A DNA stretch of 64,000 bases, taken from assembly GCF_030269925.1 (NCBI RefSeq), contig NC_085131.1:2246001-2310000 (forward strand), written 5' to 3'. The notes under the pieces are model-generated. The model made no database searches and was not told the DNA's origin. It saw only the letters and a program-made list of their open reading frames with translations. Origin of the DNA: Bombyx mori (lineage: Eukaryota; Arthropoda; Insecta; Lepidoptera; Bombycidae). Shown one piece after another: positions 53,921 through 64,000 of the stretch (within the stretch, counting starts at the first letter, position 1; the number at the start of each line of letters is the position of its first letter). Position numbers and translations under genes: made by a program.

Positions 53921-54419
53921 GAAGTGATTTTGAATTTTCCGAAGACGTTTCTACAATTTAATAGACAATTGAACAAGCAATAAGTATTTAGCGGATGTTG
54001 GACAGAATATAATCAATATCTTCAAAAACCATATCCTTACTTATACGTATTTCTGACCTGAATATCAATCGAGTCTCTAATATACGTATTGTGAATTACC
54101 GCGAATCGATTGAAATCAGATTATCGTGCATCGGCAAGTATGTTGTAAGCCTTAGAGCACTCGAGAATTGTTTCGGTGCGAAAGCGTCTCGAGTAAACGG
54201 TCGTAAAGTGGGCTCACATTGAGTACTGTTAATGCGAAGATGTAAAGATTTAATACGAGAACGGATGTGAGGTCAACGAACTCGTGTTGCAGGCGGTCTG
54301 AATGAGACACGAATGAGGAATATGGAATTAGCTGAACGCGGAATTTTTAGGAGCTAGACATGGTGCAATCGGTAAATTCTACTTTGAGTGAACGAATAGG
54401 TCAAAGGGTTTTTATTTTC
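53921..54419. other. Unassigned stretch
   Basis: Nothing recognised. Confidence 0.35.
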
Positions 54420-54667
54420 TTATTTTTTTTTATCGCTGAGATGAATGGACGAGCTCACAACCCACCTGGTGTTAAGTGGTTACTGGAGCCCATCGACATC
54501 TACAACGTAAATGCGCCACCTACCTTGAGATATAAGTTCTAAGATCTCAGTATAGCTACAACGGCTGCCCCACCCTTCAAACCGAATCGCATTACTGCTT
54601 CACGGTAGAAATAGGCAGGGTGGTGGTACCTACCCGCGCGGACTCACAAGAGGTCTAATCACCAGTA
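54420..54667 (-). mobile_element. Bm1-type SINE, 5'-truncated
   Basis: T-run, atcgctgagatgaatggacg through gaggtctaatcaccag; body only. Confidence 0.85.
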
Positions 54668-55172
54668 CAACTTGGCTTTGAAAACGAATGATTACGGACG
54701 ACATTTGGATGATGACGGATATGATATGCGGATAATGATGGTTCAGTTTATTTTGGCACTGCTTACTTTTTGTTTAGCTATTCAAATGAAATCGCGGTGC
54801 ACCTGGTCTCGAGTGGTCTCCGGAGCCGTTCTTAATCCGGTCATTATTTGACGGCAAAAAACCCGACGATCTTGGTACCTGGCAGCTGCAAGAATTCACA
54901 ATAGGCCTCATATGCGGCAAATTAGATCGCTGCGCCGTATGTGCGTGTAAAATTCATAGGGCACCGCCTGTACTGTCGTAAATCTTTGGGTTGTCTTTTA
55001 TGAGATCCACCGAATAAAATGAGTGCGATATTATGGGTCAGTCATGTACGCTTAAAATAAAATGAAAAAATATATACATTATTATATATTTATATATTAA
55101 TATATACATATTACATATTGCAATTTAATTTGAACATACTTGAGTTCTACTCTGGTTTCTAAAAGTCTCGAT
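54668..55172. other. Unassigned stretch
   Basis: Faint Bm1-like words at 54,795-54,830; an AT-rich run before the R1-clade insertion. Confidence 0.35.
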
Positions 55173-55184
55173 TCTTTAGTCATG

Positions 55185-56434
55185 GTGCGATCAATGGCCT
55201 TGTACGGGGCGCCCGTGTGGGGCTAGTCCCTGGCCGTGAGCGTAGCAAAGCTGCTGCAACGGCCGCAACGCACAATCGCGGTCAGGGTCATCCGCGGCTA
55301 TCGCACCATCTCTTTCGAGGCGGCGTGCGTACTGGCTGGGACGCCGCCTTGGGTCCTGGAGGCGGAGGCGCTCGCCGCTGACTGTCAGTGGTGGGCTGAC
55401 CTTCGTGCCCGGGGCTTGGCGCGTCCCAGCCCCAGTGTGGTCAGAGCGCGGATGGCCCAATCTCGGCGGTCCGTGCTGGAGTCATGGTCCAGATGGCTGG
55501 CCGATCCTTCGGCTGGTCGTAGGACCGTCGAGGCGATTCGCCCGGTTCTTGTGAATTGGGTGAATCGTAACAGAGGGCGCCTCACTTTCCGGCTCACGCA
55601 GGTGCTCACTGGGCATGGTTGTTTCGGTGAGTTCCTGCACCGGATCAGAGCCGAGCCGACGGCAGAGTGCCACCATTGTGGTTGCGACTTGGACACGGCG
55701 GAGCACACGCTCGTCGCCTGCCCCGCATGGGAGTGGTGGCGCCGTGTCCTCGTCGCAAAAATAGGAAACGATTTGTCGTTGCCTAGTGTTGTGGCATCGA
55801 TGCTCGGCGACGACGAGTCTAGGAGGGCGATGTTCGACTTCTGCGAGTGCACCATCTCGCAGAAGGAGGCGGCGGGGTGCCTCAGAGACGCACAGGCCCG
55901 CCGCTGTCGAGCGGGGGCCAGGGAGGCGGATTTCGCCCAAGCCCTGGCCCTCTAAGTGTTTCGGGTCTCCCTCATATGTCGGCCTGGTGACTGGCGAAGA
56001 GGGGGCCTAAGAAGACGACGTGCAAGCTGCTCTGCACGCGTTTTATGCATGAGCATCCTGGTGATGGAAGGTCGGCTATCCTCAACCCACGCTGGTTCTG
56101 ATCCAGCGGGGTATTCCGTAGGGTAGATCATTTTAACCGGCGCCATCTAGGCAGGCTTCGGATAGTCTGCCGACCGAGAGAGCTGGTGGTCGTGGCACCG
56201 ACGACCGCCAGTCCGGCGTCCCGAGGGGGAGGGTGATGGGAGAGATGTGCTCCGCACTAAACGCTTCACTTTCCCCCCTTTGACTTTTCATGAGCTCTGT
56301 CTCATGCGAGGTTTGGATGCTGGAGCGACAGGAGGTTTTAGTCGGTTCGACTCCGGCATGCCCCGCCCTCCATCCCCAGTGAGGGGGCGGAAGTCTGGCG
56401 ATTTCCTCATGACAAAAAAAAAGAAAGAAAAAAG
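55185..56434 (+). mobile_element. 5'-truncated R1-clade LINE
   Basis: Bounded by the 12-bp duplication tctttagtcatg (55,173-55,184 and 56,435-56,446). G+C-rich compared with its AT-rich flanks. Holds the last part of ORF2 and a ~480-bp 3' UTR ending in an A-rich gaaagaaaaaag tail. The flanks are not rDNA or telomeric repeat. Confidence 0.85.
55190..55955 (+). pseudogene. R1-clade LINE ORF2 C-terminal part
   Basis: The frame begins in the insertion (MALYGAPVWG), meets an in-frame TAG near 55,223, then stays open to 55,955; 239 residues follow the ATG at 55,236. Motifs: QRTIAVRVIRGYRTISFEAA and the C-terminal zinc knuckle CHHCGCDLDTAEHTLVAC (C-x2-C-x8-H-x4-C, residues 145-162). Such a knuckle after the RT is characteristic of the R1 clade. 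The endonuclease and RT proper are missing, so it cannot act alone. Confidence 0.83.
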
Positions 56435-56446
56435 TCTTTAGTCATG

Positions 56447-56900
56447 AAAAAAACATACCAACATTTAAATGGCTTGTTTTAGTTAAATGAAATCATGAAG
56501 GCACAATTCATCATATATTACAATATATGGTAGTGTTACAATTGTCCAAGTACCCATAAATACGAATTCGGTACATTTAAACTTAATACCCATAAAGTGC
56601 CAAGTTTTACGACGCTAACTTCTCCTTAACTCAGCTCGTTTTCGCGGGCTTATTCGAAGATGTTCGAGGGAAACGCCTTTTCATATTTTTTTTTGCATTT
56701 AGAACCTTATCCTGAACAACATAGATCATAATTTAGAATATAATCTAAGTTTGGGTAGGAGACGTATTATTTCTTGGCTAGAACAAAAAGTTTCAATTGA
56801 AATTAATAAGGCCGAGGGAATCGTTGGAACCAGTAAAAGTTTTCAATATATTTAAGGGAAGAAAGAGTTTAGCTTTGGTTTTTGTGAATAAAAATATTTA
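56447..56900. other. Unassigned stretch
   Basis: AT-rich, nothing recognised. Confidence 0.35.
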
Positions 56901-57208
56901 CTAGATGATGACCGAGCTATGCTCTGTTTTTTTTCTGATAACGCCATCTTGTTGTGTCTTTAAAGCAGTTAGTTGCCCTCAATTAAGAAAAATAGTATTA
57001 TTATTCGCCAATAGATGTCGGGAAGAGTTGATTATTGAAAACACGAATAAAACAACATTTTCTGAAAATAAATCGTAGTTAGATCGATTTATCGCCCCCG
57101 AAATTCCCTGTATACTAAATTTTATGAACATCATTGAAGCCGTTTCCAAGATTCAGATTATATAAGTATATATTAATATACAAGAATTGTTCGTTTAAAG
57201 GTATAAGA
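56901..57208 (-). mobile_element. Non-autonomous Helitron, family D
   Basis: ctagatgatgaccgagctat at the 3' end (CTAG plus hairpin) after A; caagaattgttcgtttaaagg and tataaga before T at the 5' end. 308 bp, no ORF. Confidence 0.7.
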
Positions 57209-57432
57209 TTTGCTTAGACGGGTAAACTATCTCACGACCCACCTGCTGTGTGGTGGTTACCGAAGCCTATAGGCATCACGACATAAATGCAAGCCTACCT
57301 TGAGACATGAGGTCCAAGTCGCAGTTGAATTGGTTAATGGTTGTTTCACTGGTGCAAATGGAATGCATGACTGCTTCGCGGTCGTAATAGGATTGTGATA
57401 TCTACTCGTGCGGGCTTGCAAAACACTATAAG
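57209..57432 (-). mobile_element. Bm1-type SINE, strongly diverged
   Basis: ttgcttagacgggtaaactatctcacg and ccttgagacatgaggtc keep the block order with many changes. Confidence 0.65.
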
Positions 57433-57605
57433 ACAACCAAAAAAAATCGGTAAACATACAACATAGAGATTAAAAACACTTTATTATATGGGAACATTTA
57501 AAAAATACACTGAACTTCCATGAGTTATTTAACTGTCTTATTTTGGTATAACACATCCATTACACATTTTAACTTCAACTTTACCCTCCATTTGACGTAT
57601 CTCAT

Positions 57606-57719
57606 GGTAGTAGGCAGCGGCTTGGCTCTGTCCCTGGCATTGCTGACGTCCATGAGCGACGGTAACCACTTACCATCAGGTGGGCCGTGTGCTCGTCTGT
57701 CTATACGGCAATAAAAAAA
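57606..57719 (+). mobile_element. LINE/SINE 3' tail
   Basis: gtagtaggcagcggcttggc through acggcaataaaaaa. Confidence 0.75.
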
Positions 57720-58044
57720 TGGTAATTTAATGTAACATCAAAATAAATTATATCAAAATAACTAACTTTCCAGATAACATTTTAATGTGTGACGTTATGT
57801 GAATGACGTTCGCAAGGTTCATGGCGTTTGTGGGATTATGTCATCCACATACAGATGATAACGGTTTATGTGAAGAAGTTAAAGTAAAAATTGTTTATAG
57901 TCGTGGCTGTGAAGTGGCGTTGGAAAGAATAATAAGAGGGTTTTATTTTTATTAAATATATACACACACATGCGTTCATATTTTATTCGGTTAAATCTCA
58001 CGTTTATTACTTTATATTTTATTGTTTCGGACCTTTCATATACG
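57720..58044. other. Unassigned stretch
   Basis: Nothing recognised. Confidence 0.35.
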
Positions 58045-58175
58045 TTTCGGTTTGAAGGGTGGGGCAGCCGTTGTAACTATACTTGAGACCTTAGAACTTA
58101 TACCTCAAGGTGGGTGGCGCATTTACGTTGTAGACGTCTATGGGCTCCATCTAAGCAATAAAAGCAATAAAACAA
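58045..58175 (+). mobile_element. Bm1-type SINE with 3' deletion
   Basis: cgtttcggtttgaagggtgg through tgggctccatctaagcaata; about 50 bp just before the tail are missing. Confidence 0.78.
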
Positions 58176-59034
58176 AAACTTTACAGATTACAAATTAAAA
58201 TTTATGTACGAATTGAGCGGTTAATTTAGTTTTAAATATGCATATGGTTTAAATTCGATACGGGAGCGTGTCTCTATTGTTTTTAAAATATAGAACGCTT
58301 TGAATATCAAAATTATTCTAAGAGCTCTTCGAGGGTATATCTATACTTATCGTAGATTATTATTATGGGATTTTATGACCTGATAACTAAGACTTTTAAG
58401 TCACTGTTTTATTTTAACTTATATTCTTATTTTTATGAAAAATGATAATATAGAGTGAAATGAAATGAAATGAGATGAGATGAGATGATATGGGATGAAA
58501 TATTCTCAGTAAAATGGTGGTCATTTACTGAGATTTTTTCAGTGGACTTTTTGGAGGATCCCGAGAAGTTTCGTCCAGTGGCTTTGTTTCATTTTCCCAC
58601 ATTTGTGAACTTTTTATTAAACAGTTAATAAACCACCGTTATTACACATTTAAACCCGAAGAAACACTAGACAAAATAAAACAAATCACACAACTTCACT
58701 CCTCGCGTTCCCGCCAAAAAGTCCGCAGGTTCGTTGACCGCTCGCATTCATTAATTCAAATTGTTTTACATTGCGTGCCGAGCGAAGTTTTGTCAATATG
58801 AATCAACTTTGAATTTTGAGTTTGAATTACAAAGCCTTCCTTTTCAGAAGCGGTTCCATTAACCCGATTCATTAGCATTATAAGAGGTGGTCACACGAAG
58901 ACTTTGCAGTGGACATAAGAACATAGCGTTACTTAAACATATTTTAGTAGATTTTAAAGATGTTGATCGACTCAAAGTTGATAGTCTTTGTATAATTGTG
59001 CATTGCAACTGCAATTTTTATTTAATTAATTTAA
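58176..59034. other. Unassigned stretch with a pentamer repeat
   Basis: A short (GAAAT/GAGAT)n run at 58,456-58,500; otherwise nothing recognised. Confidence 0.4.
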
Positions 59035-59456
59035 CTAGAGGTCCCGCAGTAGTCGAAATTCGTCTATAATTAATTGGAATTGTAAGTTTGTACACTATTA
59101 TGATTGTATTTTATACTTCTATAATCACAAATTTCGCCAAGACTACACTATAAAAAATATTAATAAAGACAAACAATATTTAATCTATTCTCAATTTGAC
59201 AACAGACGTCAAGAGCAAAAGTTTGACAATAAATAGTATGCATGCGTGTGTGCGTCAAATACATGGTATGTAGTGTGTGTAATGTTTTCTTTATTGATTT
59301 AATGTATCTTTTTGGCATTATTTAAAAAAAAAAATATTAGCATTGTTCTCTTCTTCTCTATATTCTCTATAAGTGTGGAAAATTTCATACTCCTCCGTCC
59401 GCGCAATTTTCGTGAAAAGGGATACAACATTTTTGCTTCACGTATTAATATATAGA
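59035..59456 (-). mobile_element. Non-autonomous Helitron, family C
   Basis: ctagaggtcccgcagtagtc at the 3' end and acgtattaatatataga before T at the 5' end. Full length. Confidence 0.8.
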
Positions 59457-59633
59457 TATATTTCATTTTGTTGTCCTTTTCGTAAAATTTTTTTTTATAT
59501 ATTTCATATTGTTGTGTACTTGTGTTTGCTTAAATCTAGCTTCCTTAACAAAGTATAACATGTTCCAATTTAAAAAAGGAAAGCAATTATTTGCTAAACT
59601 CAAACTCAAGTACTAAACGATTAGAGTTTCCAG

Positions 59634-59858
59634 AGTTCTTTTTTGCCACGTACCATCCGGCTATGGAATGAGCTTCCCTCCACGGTGTTTCCCGAGCGCT
59701 ATGACATGTCCTTCTTCAAACGAGGCTTGTGGAGAGTGTTAAGCGGTAGGCAGAGTCTTGGCTTTGCCACTGGCATTGCTGAAGTCCATGGGCGACAGTA
59801 ACCACTCACCATTAGGTTGGCCGTATGCTCATCTGCCTACAAGGGCAATAAAAAAAAA
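59634..59858 (+). pseudogene. LINE ORF2 C-terminus and 3' tail
   Basis: From about 59,648 one frame reads RTIRLWNELPSTVFPERYDM and SFFKRGLWRVLSGRQ. It runs into the tail tggcattgctgaagtccatg ... gggcaataaaaa. This ties the scattered tail to a LINE reverse transcriptase. Extremely 5'-truncated. Confidence 0.75.
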
Positions 59859-60505
59859 AGTCAGTCTGATGCTGGTGTGCCCGTCATTCCGCAGATGCCG
59901 GCGGAAGATCAGCGCCGCAGTACCGATTGTTTCGTTACTGTTAGGCATTGCTGAGCCGGTAACCGTTTCCAAGCCTCGTTATTTTTCTTATCTTTGATTT
60001 TATTTTTTCTACCTAATTTACATTTGGAATAAATGTTTATTATTATTATTCAATTTGGCCACTCCTTATTTTCCATTAATAAAACACTAAAATCAATCTA
60101 AGTCACTTATACCTAAATGGTCATAAAAGTTCAAATGTTAATAATAATTTTCATAAAGAATTTACTACTACATTACTAAGGCGCTATACCTGGAATATCG
60201 GTGTTATATATAGCCTTTTAATATCGCAATAAATCTAATGTAATTTAGAGGCTGTCTCATTTCGGAGGTGCTTCGGGAAAGGCAGCCGTTATGAGCCGAT
60301 ATTCGCTTAATCAAATGTTTATGATTCCTTTAATGATGTAATTTTGGTGGTGTTTTGATTTGATTTTCGAAGCTTAGGTCGTATACTCCGGATTATGGAT
60401 ATTCGATCATCATTATGTTCATAGTTTCGTATAGCTATATAATATAGCGATGTGACAATTTATAGATATCAATATTCGTATATATCTAAAGCCTTACTAA
60501 CCTTT
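59859..60505. other. Unassigned stretch
   Basis: Nothing recognised. Confidence 0.35.
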
Positions 60506-60748
60506 ACTGGTGGTGGGACCTCTTATGAGTCCGCGCGGATAGGTACCACCACCCTATTTCTGCCGTGAAGCAGTAATGCGTTTCCGTCTGAAGGGTGGGG
60601 CAGCCGTTGTAACTATACTTGAGACCTTAAAACTTATATCTTAAGGTGGGTGTGGCGCATTTACGTTGTGGATGTTTATGGGCTCCAGTAATCACTTAAC
60701 ACCAGGTGGGCTGTGAGCTCGTCCACCAATCTAAGCAATAAAAAAAAG
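60506..60748 (+). mobile_element. Bm1-type SINE, 5'-truncated
   Basis: actggtggtgggacctctta through aatctaagcaataaaaa. Confidence 0.85.
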
Positions 60749-60994
60749 GGTTATAAACAGTTTACCACTGAGGACTTTGTTTAAAAAAAAATCGTCCGAA
60801 GGTCATTGTGCTCTGCATATATTGTGACGTGTTCTTTCAGAGCCAAAAGTGTCCAAAGATATCTTTTGAAATGCACTGTGGACTAAGTGGTTTCGCGTAA
60901 TATGCAGTCAAAGTCTCATAAGTAAAGTTAAAAATATTATGTCACAGAACAAAGTGACCACTTTGCGTTACCTTAGCTAGCAGGTGAGCTCACG

Positions 60995-61120
60995 GGGCTC
61001 AAGCCGGAGAGATGCTAACACTGACTCTAGCAAGAGCAGTGCATCGCAGAATCTACCACCGGATCGGTAACGCGACCCACTGAGAAGATCCGGCGAGAAA
61101 CTCAGTGGATTGTGTCTGTG
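60995..61120 (-). mobile_element. LINE 3'-tail fragment
   Basis: Reverse of the gagtttctcgccggatcttc module plus the tgctcttgctagagtcagtg and gtgagctcacctgctagc blocks; pairs with 1,571-1,740. Confidence 0.6.
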
Positions 61121-62481
61121 AGTTAATTCGCTTGTCGAGCCCTTCGTCGCAAGCGAGGTGCTCGACGAGGACGGTGACCGGATGAAGTGTTAATATATAT
61201 GCATAAAAGAAAAATACAGACGTGTAATTGGGCATCGCTTATACGTGTACTATAATGAAGGAGGAGCCACTGTTTCTATTAATGCTAAAGGCTCTGACTT
61301 CTATGTACCACTTTTGTGCTGGCCACAGTGTAGTGGCAAGTTCAATGATCAGTAGCGTGAATAGCCTCTGAGACAAGAAAATTTATATTGAGCCAGATCT
61401 GCCGTGCGATTCTGTAAGCGTTGTTTAACAAACTCGCACGTGAATTTGGTGTGAGTTTTCAAATTGGCATTCTGTAAATTTCATTGTAGTGCCGAATCTA
61501 CACTAGCGCCCCTCGCGGGTGAATTGAACTAGCAAGCGTGAGTTTTTTTTACTAAAATGTATGAGACAGTATGAGTTGACGTTTGAAACGGCATTCTGTA
61601 GTGTAAATCACGTCGAATTTCGGCAAGAACTTCGCATCGCAAAATCATTTTATTTGTCAAATCAAAAGTTAGTGTTTTATGTGTTTGTTGTGAGTGAGAA
61701 TATACGAAAACGTTATAAACCGCTGTTAATTATTAAAAAAATACTATTAATTAACAAAATTGCACTTTAAAATAACTTTATTCTTCATCGATATTTTGTG
61801 GAGCGTATGTTTTTATTGAAAACATTGTTGAAAGAGGCTGACGCTACGGATCAGCGTGAAATGCGTCGACAAGCCTACGAAATTCACAATTTATCACTTT
61901 TAACTTGAGATGACGACCATGTAAAAGTATAAAGAAAGTGTATAGATTGTCGAAGGATCATATGAACCAGTTAGGGTGTGAATTACACCCTTTGATGAAG
62001 ACCACTAAAAGCCATTGAAAAGGACTTTCAACTCTTCTAAAGGTAGGTATTCCACGTGGTAAGATTGTGTCTTTATGTACAAAATAGGTACTTTATAACA
62101 TATTATTAAAGTTTGCCCATTTGTTTATATCCAACTCTCCCATTATTGTAAAACAATACCACTAAACTAATCTACCAAAAATATCTTGAAAGAATACAAA
62201 TTAGATTCTCTAATAACTATGTGTATTGTTTAATGATTATTTCTTAGTTTCAGTTATTGTGCACCTTGTTATTTTTGGCCAATTGAAGTTACCAAAAAAA
62301 TCATAAAAGAAAATATAAGAACACATTTGTCCCAGACATCCCAGTGTATATCTGAGGTTGTGGAGGCTCTGAACAACCCAGCAACTATATATAAATATTT
62401 AAGATTCCCACAGAATGCTCAAGAATGGCAAAAGTTGAAGGAAAAGCAAAGAAAAAAGAAGAAGGTGGTTTAACCTAAATA

Positions 62482-62570
62482 GGAACAGATGGCGGTGCAC
62501 TATAAAAAACAAACTGTTTCAAGGCCATGACCTCAGTAATGAGGAAACCCATGCAAGGAGGAGGAGGAGA
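62482..62570 (+). mobile_element. 89-bp RTE-like LINE insertion with target duplication
   Basis: ggaacagatggcggtgcact to aaggaggaggagga matches the 3' end at 47,140-47,235. It is flanked by ggtttaacctaaata (62,467-62,481) and ggtttaagctaaata (62,571-62,585), 14 of 15 matching. An extreme 5' truncation inside the Harbinger remnant. Confidence 0.8.
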
Positions 62571-63069
62571 GGTTTAAGCTAAATAAAAAAATGTTTTCTT
62601 CATAAAAAATTACCAATATTAATGTAATGCTAAATATTGCAGTTTTTATGAAAAATTTAGAATCCTTTGGGTTATTGGGTGTATTGATGGGAAGTTGGTG
62701 GCCTTAAAAAGATCTGCTACCAATAAAAAATGGTTTTACTGTCGCAAAGAATATCATGCAAGAAATGTACAATTTGTAAAGCTATTAATATTTTTCGAAA
62801 TTCTGATATGTAATCCATAAACGAAATGTGTATTAAGAACCTATGTATTCAGATTGTATTCATTTCAGTTAAATTGTAATTGTGTATATTGCTATAAGTT
62901 ATTGTGAAATATAGTATTTATCTTAAATAAACTGTATTCAGTTATAATCAAAACAAAATAAAATCTACTAGATTAGTCAATGACAGCAAGTAATGACCAT
63001 TATAATTATTTAACATCTTTTCGGGCTTTCTGTATATTGTCAACGTTCCAACCTTATGACACCTTTTGC

Positions 63070-63270
63070 TATTTTTTTTTTCATTGCTTAGATCGGTGGA
63101 CGAGCTCCCAGCCCACCTGGTGTTAAATGGTTACTGGAGCCCATAGACATCTACAACGTAAATGCGCCACCCACCTTGAGATATAAATTCTAAGGTCTCA
63201 GTATAGTTACAACAGCTGCCCCACCCTTCAAACCGAAACACATTACTGCTTCACGGCAGAAATAGGCGAT
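63070..63270 (-). mobile_element. Bm1-type SINE, 5'-truncated
   Basis: T-run, ttgcttagatcggtggacga through cttcacggcagaaataggc. Splits the Harbinger remnant before its last conserved block. Confidence 0.85.
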
Positions 63271-63600
63271 AACGCTATGCTATGCTAGCTAATACCTGCT
63301 AATAATAGCTAGCTATTGCTAATATGGAGGAAGATACTCCTGATGCTTTGTAGCACCGCCTTCATTCCACTGCCCGTAACTCAGTGTAAAGAACAATAGG
63401 TATGTTAAAGAGTAGATTCAGGTGTTTGCTGATCTATAGGGTGCCAATTTACCACCCTGATAAGATAGCAAAAATAGTTGTTGCGTGTTGTGTTTTGCAC
63501 AACATTTGCAATTGTGCAGAGCTGCCAGTTCCCATGATTTCAGATGATGAGATTACGTGTACATTATGGTGGTCATGTTGAATTACTTTGTTAAATTTTA

Positions 63601-64000
63601 CTAATTAGCTAACTTATAGTGTGAAGTAACTTCAAATATAAATTAATGATTTATAAAAATAGTTTTATTATAGTTTTATTCAATAGTTATATACAATAAT
63701 TTTGAAATTTGTTTGCATCAGTAACTTATGTGGAAATACAGGTTTAAAATTGCTAGCGCTGCATGTGCTAATTCCACCAACAGTTCATCCTTCTTGCAGA
63801 TTGTCGACTATTCATTCCCCCATGGTTGTAAGTTTCATTAAGTTATATATGGTACTGTGTTCAAAAATGCTTTGGACGACACACATATGAACACCCTGAA
63901 TCTTCACCTGCAGTTCCTCTATCCACAAAATTCTCTCAGTAATTTGAGTACACTCTGCTTTTCATTGTAAAAGTGGTGAAATAGCAGGTCAGGTGTTGAG
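63601..64000. other. Unassigned end of window
   Basis: A 62-codon frame (63,702-63,890) has no recognisable domain; no repeat identified. Confidence 0.35.

Larger units (their letters stand above)
61430..63600 (+). pseudogene. PIF/Harbinger transposase remnant (HARBI1-like)
   Basis: Pieces in order: near 61,815 LKEADATDQREMRRQAYEIH and later MNQLGCELHPLMKTTKS; near 62,340 SQCISEVVEALNNPATIYKY and LRFPQNAQEWQKLKEK; near 62,660 WVIGCIDGKLVALKRSATNK with the first catalytic aspartate of the DDE-4 nuclease; and near 63,385 RTIGMLKSRFRCLLIYRVPI and KIAKIVVACCVLHNICN. Frame changes and stops (two just before RTIGM) break it. The middle of the nuclease is missing; a Bm1 SINE and an RTE scrap lie within. 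The gattctgtaa-type sequence near 61,400 may be its left end. Confidence 0.75.

Noticed and set aside
55185..56434. Horizontally acquired bacterial-like gene because of high G+C
   Set aside because: The R1-type zinc knuckle, A-rich tail and 12-bp duplication explain it as a LINE fragment.

Overview
The window is eukaryotic, insect-type DNA, and the repeat vocabulary points to the silkworm genus Bombyx or a very close moth. It holds many copies of a tRNA-derived Bm1-type SINE, jockey-type LINEs like those described in Bombyx, CTAG-ended non-autonomous Helitrons, a mariner remnant and RTE-like LINE remnants. I found no convincing host gene. Nearly every long open frame belongs to a transposable element or is a shadow of one.

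Layout. 1-12.6 kb is a mosaic of SINEs, LINE 3' ends, small Helitrons and AT-rich sequence in which nothing was recognised. 12,644-16,446 is a 5'-truncated jockey LINE on the minus strand with an intact ORF2. 17-23 kb is again SINE/Helitron mosaic, plus an unclassified repeat with a strong hairpin. 23,315-37,602 is a nest: a small Harbinger-like TIR element split by a 13.8 kb Gypsy-type LTR retrotransposon (23,677-37,504, minus strand), which itself holds a 33-bp minisatellite, decayed gag/PR/RT-RNase H/integrase, a SINE, a Helitron and a full-length jockey LINE (30,614-35,779, plus strand) with both ORFs open. 37.6-55 kb has tandem Helitrons, a third (solo) LTR, foldback repeats, RTE and mariner remnants. 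55,185-56,434 is a 5'-truncated R1-clade LINE. 61.4-63.6 kb is a broken PIF/Harbinger transposase gene, cut by a SINE and by an 89-bp RTE insertion.

How the parts relate. The two jockey copies encode ORF2 proteins differing at 11 of 958 residues and keep their endonuclease and reverse-transcriptase residues, so this family is young. The full-length copy could supply the machinery; the truncated copy lacks a promoter and most of ORF1. SINE and LINE 3' tails share sequence, which fits mobilisation of SINEs by LINE enzymes. The Gypsy element has two LTRs that look identical over 289 bp but an interior full of stops with the reverse-transcriptase core missing. It therefore looks like a non-autonomous element moved in trans, or one whose LTRs were homogenised.

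Limits. All comparisons were made by eye. Family names are by resemblance to known families, and old repeat boundaries are approximate to about 10-30 bases.
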